From the NCBI RefSeq assembly GCF_021462225.1, contig NC_061811.1, positions 6,845,663-6,909,662 on the forward strand: a stretch of 64,000 bases of DNA. Reading direction: 5' to 3'. Under the pieces are notes generated by a model. The model did not search any database, was not told where the DNA came from, and saw only the letters and a program-made list of their open reading frames with translations. The stretch is from Girardinichthys multiradiatus (Eukaryota > Chordata > Actinopteri > Cyprinodontiformes > Goodeidae). Made by a program: the position numbers and the translations under genes. Shown piece by piece: positions 37,880 through 49,914 of the stretch. Numbering within the stretch: the stretch's first letter is position 1; each line of letters begins with the position of its first letter.

Positions 37880-37925
<46 letters not shown>
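37880..37925 (+). repeat. (AC)n microsatellite
   Basis: About 46 bp of uninterrupted CA dinucleotide, preceded by imperfect CA-rich sequence from 37830. A shorter CA run is at 37643-37660. Confidence 0.95.
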
Positions 37926-37926
<1 letters not shown>

Positions 37927-40395
37927 CAGATCGTTATGTAGTTCTAAATATATTTACAACACAAAATACATTCAAAAATCCACATAAGCTCTAAGAAGAA
38001 CAGACCCACACACACTCCTGACGTAAACCCGTTTAAATGTAGCACTCATTAAACACCCCATGTATTTGTTTTTGCAAAACTCTAATTTTTATTAAAAAAT
38101 AACCTTGCACTTATTTCCTCGCAGAATTTGGTTATTTACCTGAAAACTGGAAAAATATATTTTTTTTTAATAAAACCAAACTTTTTTGAAAAGAAAAAAA
38201 CTCAGATGTAAAATGACTGCAATAAAAAAATAAATTGCAAGTGGTTATTTAAAAATGCTGCATGTCTGCTACTATTCAATAGATGAGTCAAATCTGATAT
38301 TTGGAGAAAGTGTAAAATAAAACAAATGTTATTAGATAAAAATGAGGATTACAGGTAAATCAAATAAAAATAAATTTTTAAGATTACTAAATTATCATTT
38401 AAACAGAGTCTGGGGAGTATTAGGGCGATGTGGCCTTTGCATGTTTAGAGACTTTGTCATGTACATCCTCTCGGCAATCTGCACAGGCTGCACTCAGGAC
38501 CTGTAAAGCCACATTAACACATCAGAGAGGCTCTGGAGCACCAGTCTTTTCTAATGACTCGATAATCCGACCCAAATGCTGCCTGTTTGCTAATCTCTCC
38601 ATCAGATTACCCAAGTGGAGACGAGCACTGCCTATTTGTCCTTGCCTGTATGCCTGTCTCATTCTGCCGGGCTGTCTCTCCTGGCTTGTCCCTTTATATA
38701 ATCGCTTGACTCTTTTTGCCCGTGTTTCTCTCTAATAAAAATTGTTTTCTTGAGTCTTTCTGATCTTCGTAGCTGCCAGCTACCAGTGGTTGCACGCCTG
38801 TTTGAGGCTCTCGTCTTTAAAAATTAAGGACGAGGTGCACAGGCGTAAAAAAGCTGTTACAAATGTTCGTTCTACCATCTTTCAACATAGACAAGGATCA
38901 ACTTTTTGTCAAATGCACCATTTATGAATAAATAGCTAAACATGCAATTAATGGGAAATTTTAAGATTGATCTTTCACAGAAGAATATGCATAAAACATA
39001 ATTTTAATTCAACTAAAATATCTAATCCAGTCTTCATATTTACAAAATCATGGTTTCTGTGCTGTTTCACATCAGAGCTCTGCTCCAGTGTTTTCGCGCA
39101 TTTCATGAGTAAAACTTTAAAACCAATGTCATGTTTTTCACACGTCAGCCATGTCTGAATCTACATATTAGCTATATAACCCTGCCTGCCCCTTAAAGTT
39201 TCTCTTTGAATTTACAGAAAACACTTTTGAGGAACCCACTCCCCGGGTTTGCACAAATATGGAAACCAACACGCTGCAGACTGCAGATATATGAATTATA
39301 GAGTTATAAATGTCTGTGACAGAGAGAGACGGTGTCTATAATCTGTCTATAATATTCTCCATAAATTGTGCATGTGTCTTCTCTCACGTATTTAAAGCAC
39401 ATTTTTAAAAAGATTTATCTGCATGGTTTTGATACTGCATGAAAACTTTCACAACAGTTGAGACCAAATTCAGGTGAGTCCAACTTTTCTTTCCAATTTT
39501 TTTTTACAGATAAATATATATAAATGAAGGATAAAAATAACTATAAACTTGCACTGAATATTGAAAGCAGTGATTCGGATGTGTGATTAAATCAGCTCAG
39601 AAGCGATAACCACACTTTCCTCTTAGAGGGTTTTGACCTGTAAACTAGGTTTCAACCAAACCAAAGTATTTGAAAACTGAAAAGACAAAGAAAGAAAATA
39701 TTATTTAACAGGAAAAATCAAAAGATGATCAACTGAAAATATACTCGTGTTTCTGTGTGGATATGACAGCTGTGGATGTCGGCACATTTTAAAATAAAGA
39801 GAAAGGTTAGCAGCGGGAATACTGGGATGAGCTAAGTGGTGAAGTGAGGCATGAGACGGAAAAGAGTAGTGGTGCGCTGGAGGGAGTGGGAGCTGGAAAA
39901 GGGATGGTAATAGAAAAAAAGAGCTAAGGTCATCCCTGGTAGATTCAGCCCCGTTAGCGGGCTCGTGTCGGTGTGCGCGTGTGTGTTTGACAGGGAGAAA
40001 AAGGGGAGAAGGGGGCTGCTGCCGCTGCTGTCCATTTACCAGAATCAGCTGATGGCTGCAGATGATGGAGCGGGGAAGGAGTCAAGGGTCAAAGCCTCGC
40101 ATTGTCAGCCCAGCTCCACTCTCCCGTGGGGAGACCTCCCTGTGCCCCCTCCCCGCAGCCTCCTTCACATTAACATCCATTCATCAGCTTGGCGTATTGT
40201 TGTTGTTGTTTGCAGCAGGAAAAAAGGATGCAATGCGTGCATTACAGGCAGGCTACCCTTGCAGAACTCGGTGCAGCTTTTGCATTCATAGTGAAGTCAT
40301 TTTCGTAATGCTGCGATCACTCACTGCGACATGGTGCAAACAGTTCATCTGCTAGGAGTCTGTATGTGCACAAATATGTGTTTCTATGCAGGTGA

Positions 40396-40414
40396 GTGTG
40401 TGTGTGTGTGTGTG
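40396..40414 (+). repeat. (TG)n microsatellite
   Basis: About 19 bp of TG, next to a CAGGTGAGTG motif that looks like a splice donor but is not supported by any frame. Confidence 0.85.
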
Positions 40415-41086
40415 CAGGACAAGACACGAGCCTCCCCCCACTCCTCTCATCTCCCAGTATTAGACCTACCCTCTCACCCCTCAACTATCCCCCCTCCCAT
40501 TCCAACCGCCCGATGCAAACCTCCCCCCACTTTGCCTGTGTAATCCCTGCCAGCTGGCCCTGTTGGCTAATCCCTTTGCACTGATCAGCTGGGCCATGCA
40601 TCCAGTATGGGACAGGACAGGGACAGGGGCAGATAGGGGCGGGACATTCGATAGATGTGTGTTTGCAAGCGCGTGTATGTGAGATGGGGGGTGGTGTCGA
40701 CCAGAAAGCATAAATTGATGCCCGTGCCTTCTCCTCAGCGTACTGTGTCTGTGTGTGAGCCAGTCGCCTGTCCTCCTCGTCCGTCCATCCCATAGTTCCC
40801 TCTTCTCCTCCTTCTCCTTTGGATCCTCATACATATATACCTACCTGGTTTATATATGTATATTCTACATCGTGGGCTTTTTTTTGTTTTGTTTTTGGTT
40901 TTATCTTGAGCAGATCCAAATGGATTTTTCCTAATGCCGATGATCGGCTAGAATTTAGCTGAGTCCGTGTTTTTTCTTTCCTCCTGCTACCTTCTCCTTC
41001 TTCCCCCTGACTGCATGCGTGACACCTGCCTGCATCCCGTCCCTTCAGTTCCCCTTGTCTGCTATACCACCACCCCTTGTGTCTTC

Positions 41087-44000
41087 CCAACGCAGAAGAA
41101 CCCAGACAGGATGTTGATGGAGCAGCGCAGTCACAACTACAACTACAGCAGCAACAACAACAACAACAAAACCAGGACCAAGGACCTGAAAGAGGACGCA
41201 CTCTCCATCTTTGCTGTTTTTTTACCTCAGCCTTAGAGAGAAAGGATGCATTTGATCAGAGAAAAGAAAGATTCTGTTTGTGGCACTGCAGTATCGTATA
41301 GGGTAAAACAGGAAGAGACTGAGTGCAGTAGTCAAGGGTAAAAAAAAAAAAAAAAAGAGTGGTTTTAGGCACCGTTACACTTTTTTTGAGTCATTTGTAT
41401 GATAAAAAAAGCTTCAATTCCACTTTTTTCTTCTATCGCACTTTAATGCTTGCAAAATTATTTATATGTGTGTGTGTTGATATTTAGATCCTGTTTTCTG
41501 GTCTATACATGGCAGGAGATACATGCGCAGAGTGCACAGAGCGAGAGAGAGAGAACAGTAAAGAGATGGAGAGTAGGAGGGAGGGTAAGAGGGAGATAGC
41601 GACACAGCTTTACCAACTGGGAAGAAGATCTGCTTGGTCTTGTTAAACCGCACATAGCTCTTAAAAACAGACAGCGTGTAGAGTCTGTGCTTTGCTCTGA
41701 TTAGGACGTTGCGGAGCATCGTAGTGTGTCCTCATAAAAATCGAGCGTCCGTCCTTTGTTTTGCTCTCAGGGGAAGATGGTCTGCAGGAATGGTAGCAAT
41801 CAGGTAGCCGGGTTGCTGCTCTCTGTATGGTGCAACAAAGGTAGCTTCGCTTGCTTGCTCTGCCTCTCTCCCTGCTTCTCTGCTCTCTCGTCTCTCTGTA
41901 CTGTTTACACAAAGAGCATCTGAATGCTGTGAACCCTGCTTTGATGACAACACTTTTTTCCCCCAAATTTAGTTCCTGCACTCCCACATTTGCATGCATG
42001 CATGTACGTTCTATATATGCTGTTCAGACAAACCACTGATTTAATTTGTCTGTATTGTGTATTTGTATCTTTTTTCCAAAAAAAAAAAACAAACACCAAC
42101 TGCATGTTTGTGTGGGATTAGCATGGCTTATGCTCTTGATGTGTGAAAGACCTGAAGAGCCGCATCTGAGCCTAGAGGGAGGACAGATCACAGGTGAGGA
42201 GAGGGGAATGAGAAAGTCCAACATGGTCAGCCTGAGGAAAGACAAAAATGTTGCACTTTTACAACAGAAGAGAATTGAAAAAATGCAGTAAAACAACATT
42301 TCATAAGAAGAAATGAGGTTCAATGTGTGGTAAATGACAGATTAGAGGAGAACATGAAAGCACTAGCTGTGAATGCTTGGAAGTTTGGGTTTGAGCTCTT
42401 TGTGTTCACAGTGGACCTTGATTTAATTTCAATACAATTAAGGCACGCGGTGAATGCCAAGAGAGAAGCCACAGTCGACCCTCACCTGCAGCATTTAGGC
42501 GACAGGACAGGGCTGATAGCTGCACAGATGAATCTTCCTCACAATCCAGATTAACGAGAAACGCAGGAGATTGCACGCACAGTTCCTTCAGTGCAAACCG
42601 AAGAAAAATGTTTGTCTGTTAATGTACTGGTTTCCATATTGTCCTAACGAACAGAGTCATAGGCATTATTCCAGTATTAATCCGGCAGCCAAATGGACAG
42701 AGGGATCACAATAGGGGGATTTGCCATGTGGTGACAGTGGGACACTTCAAGGGTCTGTGTGTTTACTCATGAGAGCACACTTTTCTACGAGGTTAAAAAA
42801 ATATATATATATGACATTCTTACGGCAAGCGACAAATCAACCTCTTACTGTGTATTGGTCCTGTAAAAAATTCCAAATCATCCTCATGCATGCTGGTTTA
42901 TAGCTACCACCAATTGATTTCAGCAATGATCTGTTTTGATTTGTGACTTTCAGAATCACTTGTGTTTTTCTGCTATGAAACGTTTCAATAAAGTTGCCCT
43001 TTTATGCACTGCATTCCTATCTGTAGTATTTTTGTTTAGTAAAAAAAAAAACAAATAAAGCTTCAAGTAATTTCAATAATGAGCATCAGTTTTTGAGTTA
43101 AATAAAATAAAAAATAAAAATCACATCACTACAAATGATTCAGGCTGCAAATCGCTGCAGGCAACAAAAATGTGAGCTGACCTACATCCCAGATGATGGA
43201 GGCAGAATGTGCAGTGGATATAAAAAAATTATGTTAAAATTCATTATTTACAATATGTTTACAATATAATTCTGTCTTTTTCAATGCTTTATTCTGATCA
43301 CTATATGGCTCAGTGTGTTTATTATAAACTACAGCAATTAAGAACTTCATTAAAAAATATATTTAAGAGCATAAGCTGTGTCTTATTTTTTTTAAAATAT
43401 CCACCACAGTGATAGGATGTCTATGTATAAATTTCTGTTTGTATGCATTCATCTCCTCACAATTAAAGTGTGCAGGGGCTGAGCGTGCCACATATGTTGA
43501 GACAGAGGTCATCAACTGTTTTCAGGTCCCTCTGCCTGTCTGCACATTATGCATTTTCATAATGCTCAGTACAATTAGGCGACACGAGGAGGGGGACACT
43601 GAACACATGAAACACTGCAGGACCCCTGGTGCTGGAGAGCAGGTGACCATATATACAGACAGCCTCTCCCCCACCTCTGATAAAATGATCTGCCTTCTTG
43701 ACATATCTCTTTGCTTATATACATATAGAAGCAAAAAGGAGTAAGAATATGCCACCAAATTCAGTTCATACCAAAATAACGACACAATAAATCCTATGCT
43801 TAAAGTAGATGTAATAAGTACCTGAAACTTCCAACTTACAATAAGCATTTAAAACATTTAATAATTATAATAACATCAGTAGAGAAAGGGTGCAGCATTT
43901 GTATTTTAATAATAATAAAATGATTATATTTAGAGGGTTTATTTTCCCATTTCAATTTGAAGATTTTTTTTTCAGTAAAATGTAGGAGTAGACAGAGGCA

Positions 44001-44168
44001 ATCTAATTTAGTTATGTAAATAGAGGTCGGGTTGGCGACATGGTGAAGCGTCACTAATGGAAGAAAGAGATGGATGTCTTATGATAATGAGGGGAAAATA
44101 AAGCAGAACCATGACCTTGCAGTGCAAAATGAACCTAAACCGTGTAATATGTAGCTCATAAAAGGGTG

Positions 44169-44205
<37 letters not shown>

Positions 44206-44871
44206 TGCTCTGTGGTAATTCTCATATGTTTTTCAAGGATTTGATCTCTGAAACCAAGGTGTGAATTACAGTTTTATTAGTCAGTGGAGAAAACCTGGGT
44301 GCCATCTCTGCACCTAAACTCAATCACAAAGTCTCACATCATCTTTGTTAGTTTGCTGCTTCGTCTCCGGCATGCTTTCAGTGTAATGTGCACTCTGTGG
44401 GATGTTCCAGAGCTGACCCTCCTCCTTCAGCTCCAGCACCACTTTCCCTTTCTTCCCTGCCGCCCTCTCCGTATGGGGCATCTCCATGCGCCCCTGCTTT
44501 ATGGCTGCTCATTTGCATCCCAGGAGGGGCTGAAAGGCGTCCCCAGAGACACACAGATAAGGGTCACAGGAGAACCCCTTGAGGGCGGCACGCTTGCCAC
44601 GCACACCCACCCTCCCCCTACAACACACAGACGACACGTGCCGTGGAGTTCCCTCCTGACACACTCAACGCTTGCCAGCCGTGACTCTTTTATCAGCTGT
44701 TGTCACTTTGTGAGATGCCATCCATTCACTATAAACTTCCCTATAATAAGGCTGAATCTGATTTCGGAGGGTTACCCCTCTCTGTGCCTTCGCACTTAAT
44801 GCAGACCGTGGTTATAATATTCCACTAAGAAATGGGACACTCATACAACAAGCAGGTACAGCATCTGATTC
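41087..44871. other. Intergenic with a CAA/CAG-rich exon-like stretch
   Basis: 41096-41240 follows a splice-acceptor-like tract and encodes a Gln-rich run in one frame and Asn-rich in another. The rest, including a 171-codon frame at 44284-44799, shows no recognisable protein. Confidence 0.4.
44170..44202 (+). repeat. (TA)n microsatellite
   Basis: About 33 bp of uninterrupted TA dinucleotide. Confidence 0.95.
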
Positions 44872-45497
44872 TAAATACAGAGCTGGGGAAAAAGTATTTA
44901 CACCCTTACAGATTCTCCCTTGTTTTATTTTTTTGTCTCACGTTAGTATTTCAGACCATCAAACAAAATTTTAAATCAGATGAAGAGAACCTGAGCAAAC
45001 ACAAAATGCAGTTCTCAAATTGTAATTGTCTCCTCTAGTTATCATGGATCATGGATAAATGTGTTTAACCTCGGCTCACTAAAGTCAGATTACTGCTCAC
45101 TGCTAAAATCAAGAAAACACGTAAACAGAACCTTTCTAACAACATGAAGTAGGTTAAATATCTTCAAAAGCAACACACCGTATCCTTTGTCAAAAACGTA
45201 GTCAAACTGAAGCTCACAACCAAAGTCACTGTCTTCAATCAGTCTGGATAGGAATACAAAGCCATTTCTAAAGCTTTGGGCCTCCAGTGGACCACAGTAA
45301 AAGTCATCCACAAATAGAGAAAACATGGAACAGTGGGCTGGGCATAATTACTTTTTCCCTATAGGGCCAGGTTGGTTTGTTTATTACCTTCAAAAATTAA
45401 AACATCCTTTAATAATTGCACTTTGTGCTCACTCAGGTTAACATTTGGACAAAAACAGAAGAAATCGTAGGGGCCAAATATTTTTCACAGCACGGTA
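44872..45497. mobile_element. Non-autonomous Tc1-type element (MITE)
   Basis: Starts 'cagagctggggaaaaagtat' and ends 'gccaaatatttttcacagcacgg', inverted-repeat-like ends of a widespread fish family. About 0.6 kb with no transposase frame. Confidence 0.7.
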
Positions 45498-46127
45498 CAT
45501 AAACATGTAACTTAATATGCATTCATATGTAGTAGCAGACAGAAACCAAAATATAATAGCAAAACATCCAAGTGATGAATAAATGTACTTTGATGTATTT
45601 TTCTTTTACTGTATTTCCAATATACGCACAAACATCTGCTCCATGGTATACACCCAGCTGAATTTCAAAGCCAACTCTGGTGCCCTGCTCATAAAAACAT
45701 ATTTTACCCTGAGCCATCCAGAGGTATAAGCAAACTAAGCTGCTTCGGGACCAAAACATAGTCAGGGTTCCCCTAGAGTTTTCACACAGAACATACGGTG
45801 ACTGTCAGAATGTACACGCCTGGTTAAAAACGGCAGGTTTACGTTTAAACAAAATCATACCACCAAAAAATCCTAGCATTTCTTTCCACCTTTAATGCGA
45901 CATGTATCTTGTACAAGTCAACTGAAAAACAAGTTTAATAGGAGAAAATATATATAAAATAATTCTATATTCTCCTTGCAAAAGTGTGCACACTCTTAAG
46001 CTAATACTTTACAGGGAATACCTTTTACTTACAATCAGCAATTAGTTTTGTTAGAAAGAATCTGTCAGGATCCCATATCTTGACTTGGTAACCCCCCCTC
46101 CCAAAAAAAAGGTTCACACCCTTTATA

Positions 46128-46327
46128 CAGGTCCTTCTCAAAATATTAGCATATTGTGATAAAGTTCATTATTTTCCATAATGTCATGATGAAAATTTAA
46201 CATTCATATATTTTAGATTCATTGCACACTAACTGAAATATTTCAGGTCTTTTATTGTCTTAATACGGATGATTTTGGCATACAGCTCATGAAAACCCAA
46301 AATTCCTATCTCACAAAATTAGCATAT
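46128..46327 (+). repeat. Left terminal inverted repeat of the Tc1 element
   Basis: About 200 bp, matched in inverse at the right end apart from two single-base differences (near 46168, A versus C, and near 46305, C versus G). Contains direct-repeat motifs at both of its ends. Confidence 0.93.
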
Positions 46328-46455
46328 CATTAAAAGGGTCTCTAAACGAGCTATGAACCTAATCATCTGAATCAACGAGTTAACTCTAAACACCTGCAAA
46401 CGATTCCTGAGGCCTTTAAAACTCCCAGCCTGGTTCATCACTCAAAACCCCAATC

Positions 46456-47460
46456 ATGGGTAAGACTGCCGACCTGACTGCTGTCCAGAAGGCCACTATT
46501 GACACCCTCAAGCAAGAGGGTAAGACACAGAAAGACATTTCTGAACGAATAGGCTGTTCCCAGAGTGCTGTATCAAGGCACCTCAGTGGGAAGTCTGTGG
46601 GAAGGAAAAAGTGTGGCAGAAAACGCTGCACAACGAGAAGAGGTGACCGGACCCTGAGGAAGATTGTGGAGAAGGGCCGATTCCAGACCTTGGGGGACCT
46701 GCGGAAGCAGTGGACTGAGTCTGGAGTAGAAACATCCAGAGCCACCGTGCACAGGCGTGTGCAGGAAATGGGCTACAGGTGCCGCATTCCCCAGGTCAAG
46801 CCACTTTTGAACCAGAAACAGCGGCAGAAGCGCCTGACCTGGGCTACAGAGAAGCAGCACTGGACTGTTGCTCAGTGGTCCAAAGTACTTTTTTCGGATG
46901 AAAGCAAATTCTGCATGTCATTTGGAAATCAAGGTGCCAGAGTCTGGAGGAAGACTGGGGAGAAGGAAATGCCAAAATGCCAGAAGTCCAGTGTCAAGTA
47001 CCCACAGTCAGTGATGGTCTGGGGTGCCGTGTCAGCTGCTGGTGTTGGTCCACTGTGTTTTATCAAGGGCAGGGTCAATGCAGCTAGCTATCAGGAGATT
47101 TTGGAGCACTTCATGCTTCCATCTGCTGAAAAGCTTTATGGAGATGAAGATTTCATTTTTCAGCACGACCTGGCACCTGCTCACAGTGCCAAAACCACTG
47201 GTAAATGGTTTACTGACCATGGTATCACTGTGCTCAATTGGCCTGCCAACTCTCCTGACCTGAACCCCATAGAGAATCTGTGGGATATTGTGAAGAGAAC
47301 GTTGAGAGACTCAAGACCCAACACTCTGGATGAGCTAAAGGCCGCTATCGAAGCATCCTGGGCCTCCATAAGACCTCAGCAGTGCCACAGGCTGATTGCC
47401 TCCATGCCACGCCGCATTGAAGCAGTCATTTCTGCAAAAGGATTCCCGACCAAGTATTGA
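46456..47460 (+). CDS. Tc1-type transposase, full length, DD34E
   Basis: Cuts and pastes its own element by binding the inverted repeats and inserting at TA. It is 334 residues with no stop or frameshift, the usual size for Tc1 transposases (about 340). The N-terminal part (residues 1-120) carries paired-like helix-turn-helix motifs (QKDISERIGCSQSAVSRHLS and the ETSRATVHRR block) separated by a basic GRKKCGRKRC stretch that may act as AT-hook and nuclear signal. The catalytic triad is visible: Asp in LFSDESKF, Asp in FQHDLAPAHSA, and Glu in NPIENLW exactly 34 residues after the second Asp. The start is the first Met, MGKTADLTAVQK. It looks functional by sequence; activity is not shown. Confidence 0.95.
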   Translation: MGKTADLTAVQKATIDTLKQEGKTQKDISERIGCSQSAVSRHLSGKSVGRKKCGRKRCTTRRGDRTLRKIVEKGRFQTLGDLRKQWTESGVETSRATVHRRVQEMGYRCRIPQVKPLLNQKQRQKRLTWATEKQHWTVAQWSKVLFSDESKFCMSFGNQGARVWRKTGEKEMPKCQKSSVKYPQSVMVWGAVSAAGVGPLCFIKGRVNAASYQEILEHFMLPSAEKLYGDEDFIFQHDLAPAHSAKTTGKWFTDHGITVLNWPANSPDLNPIENLWDIVKRTLRDSRPNTLDELKAAIEASWASIRPQQCHRLIASMPRRIEAVISAKGFPTKY

Positions 47461-47537
47461 GTGCATAACTGTACATGATTATTTGAAGGTTGACGTTTTT
47501 TGTATTAAAAACACTTTTCTTTTATTGGTCGGATGAA

Positions 47538-47737
47538 ATATGCTAATTTTGTGAGATACGAATTTTGGGTTTTCATGAGCTGTATGCCAAAATCATCCGT
47601 ATTAAGACAATAAAAGACCTGAAATATTTCAGTTAGTGTGCAATGAATCTAAAATATATGAATGTTAAATTTTCATCATGACATTATGGAAAATAAGGAA
47701 CTTTATCACAATATGCTAATATTTTGAGAAGGACCTG
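47538..47737 (-). repeat. Right terminal inverted repeat of the Tc1 element
   Basis: Inverse copy of the left repeat. It begins just after ATTGGTCGGATGAA, with ATATGCTAATTTTGTGAG, and ends CCTG before the TA. Confidence 0.93.
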
Positions 47738-48115
47738 TATATGACCCCTTGTTTCTTGTTCTGTACTTTGGCTAGGCCATTCCAGAACAGAAACCCAGTA
47801 CCACCGTGCCTCACTGTGGGTATGGTGTTTTTCTGGTAAAGTTCTTATTTGATCCAAACATAACTTTCAAAATGAAGGTCCAGAAATGTATACTTGGTTT
47901 TATCAGACCCTTAAGGGCCTATAGAATATTTCAGTTCGCTGGAGGTTTCTTTGGAACAAAAGGCTGCACACACACTCACACAGGCAAATATATGTATATC
48001 AAAATTTTGGATTGTTTTGCTCTTCTCCTGAATGATAGCTTGAGGAGAGATTACAGCAGCATTGTACAAAGGCAAGCTAAATTATACAAAAAATTGGAAT
48101 CAAACAGTGCATAAA

Positions 48116-49340
48116 ACAAAGCATTTTTATAACAGTTTGTACACTTAAGCAACCAAGTTATTGGAGCTATTTTGTTTTATTAATTTTCTCCCTAATAGAT
48201 TTGTTTTTGTTGAAGTAGCCACATTAAAGGTGAAAACCATTTCAAAAGACGTGTGCATCCTGCTGAGACCAACAATGTAAACAAAACCGTTTATCACATT
48301 ATTTTGTAGTATTTGTGATAATAGTGATGGTAATTACAATTTCAAATTGTGACTGCAGGTCACTTCAGTCACAAATACTGCTGTCATATATGATATACAC
48401 TGTACGAGGCTTTAACAATATGTGTTGCTGCTTCCATGAAACCAACAGTGGAACAAAACAAAGATCCAACAAATTAAACCATATCACCAATCAACATTCA
48501 ATACGGTTTTGTGGATAATACATTCATTAAATAATAAAATAAAAATGTGGGGGACCTGGGCTCCTGTCCTGTTAGCAACCAGAATAAAAAGTTGTTACAA
48601 AACGGCAGACTTTATTTAAAAAATCTTCAAACTGTGGCTGCACATTAGAAAAACATGAGAATGTTGGCAAATGTCACATCGAGGAAATACCTTTTAATAT
48701 ACATATACTTCATTGTTTTATTCTCTTTCTGCTTTAGGTTCATTGCAACTACACACCCTAGATAGTGAGTAGCAAGAAATAAAAACATTATTTCCATTTT
48801 AACTATTTAGTTTTACTGAAAAAGTTGCATCTGGCTACATCTGCAGTTTTAGCAATTAAAACAACGTCCTTGTTGTTCTTAATGTCTTTCTCCAGATAGT
48901 TTCGTTTTGATTGTTTAAAAGAAATAAAAACTGCCACAGATTCCTCAATTTACCCGTTCTGATAGTAAAAATATTTTAAAATGATTATCAAATTAGACAT
49001 GTCATTTTGTGGCATTAAAATGTGTTATCTAGAGAATGTGTGCATGCCATTTAATGCCCCGCTCGTTTTTGGGTACCCCAGAAAAATCGTATTTTATAAG
49101 GACTTATAAATTACTACCTCCAAACTAAACCTCAAGGGACGGATGAGAAACCCCAACCCCATAGGAAACGGGTCGAGAGTATAATATCCGATATGACAGC
49201 TACAGCATAGGCTGATGTTTATAAACAAGTTGTTTAAAAATACATTTTTTGTTTTAAAAAAAAAGTTTCACATGAAAAAACCTGCAGATTCTAAAGCTTT
49301 TCCCGAGCATTTTGACCACCTGACGTGTGATAATATCCAC
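48116..49340. other. Intergenic, nothing recognised
   Basis: AT-rich unique sequence between the nested Tc1 copies and the promoter-like stretch at 49.4 kb. No gene or clear repeat seen. Confidence 0.55.
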
Positions 49341-49364
49341 ATAAGGACACCTTATGGCGGGACT

Positions 49365-49530
49365 TACCTCGTAACAAACGGCCGTAACTCCAGGAAGGGC
49401 GCGGAACTGAAACCGACTGAAGAACCTTGCAGTACTAACCGGTGCTGTGTCGCCCTCTTGTGTCTGATCCGATTATTACAGCCATAATTACCAATCCAGA
49501 AAATGGCGGAAGATTTGGAAGGATGTGCAT
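49365..49530. promoter_or_regulatory. Candidate promoter / first exon
   Basis: A CpG-containing island in AT-rich DNA, with a CCAAT box (49490-49494) and an AAAATGGCGGAAG YY1-type element (49500-49512). On the minus strand the sequence ends in a consensus donor ACGAG|GTAAGT (exon side at about 49369). Could be the start of an unseen minus-strand transcript, or of a plus-strand one convergent with ythdf2. No protein is recognised. Confidence 0.4.
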
Positions 49531-49914
49531 TAATGATTTTACACAGGGTCATTTCCTTTTCCACCAGTGTATCTACTTATCTGAAAGGCTTTTGGGTAAC
49601 ATATTTCATGCAAAAAACCCTGAACTGATCCAAACCTACTTCACACAGGTAGAAGATGCATTATACTGAACAAAAAACAAGGATAAACCAGGACAATTAA
49701 GTTTCACAGCAGGTATTTGAGGAACAAGGGTGCGTCTGCAAGAATTGCATTCCAGTGAGACAATACTGGTTTGGCACATATCTAACCGTATAATCAACAT
49801 GCACAGATAGAGGAGTGGAATTCAGCCCTCGTCAATATACTTGTATAACTTTTATTGGTTTAAGTGAAAACGGGATATTCGAACTAGAAATGACCAATGA
49901 GAAGAAAAACCCAA

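Larger units (their letters stand above)
34581..41086. other. Long intergenic region, no gene recognised
   Basis: Contains GC-richer islands at 34640-35350 and 39830-40830 with many short open frames on both strands, none resembling a known family. 34660-34860 has OTX-like CTAATCCC and GATTA words. CA microsatellites lie at 37.6-37.9 kb. Remote regulatory content is possible but not shown. Confidence 0.5.
46128..47737 (+). mobile_element. Near-intact Tc1-type DNA transposon (1610 bp)
   Basis: Flanked by TA on both sides (46126-46127 and 47738-47739), the target site of Tc1/mariner. It starts CAGGTCCTTCTC and ends in the inverse, GAGAAGGACCTG. The terminal inverted repeats run about 200 bp (46128-46327 and about 47538-47737) and by eye differ at only two positions. 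A single transposase frame fills the middle. Each inverted repeat holds an outer and an inner copy of a CAAAATTAGCATAT-like motif (left end: 46139-46154 and 46314-46327), the IR/DR layout known from Sleeping Beauty-type elements. It sits inside an older relic. The family name cannot be assigned. Confidence 0.96.
45790..48115. mobile_element. Older degenerate Tc1-like relic, split by the young Tc1 element
   Basis: The left flank has phrases such as 'gtgtgcacactcttaagctaatactt'. The right flank has 'ggccattccagaacagaaac' and 'accaccgtgcctcactgtgggtatggtg', both typical of worn reverse-strand Tc1 copies. The 1610-bp element interrupts it. The outer limits are approximate. Confidence 0.55.

Noticed and set aside
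40481..40834. 117-codon minus-strand frame in a GC-rich island
   Set aside because: A second overlapping frame is just as open; no domain recognised.
44284..44799. 171-codon plus-strand frame
   Set aside because: No recognisable domain, no splice context, biased Pro/His/Leu composition from GC-rich DNA; judged accidental.
36000..49900. Search for oprd1, the neighbour of YTHDF2 in human, downstream of ythdf2
   Set aside because: No exon encoding receptor transmembrane segments was found on either strand.
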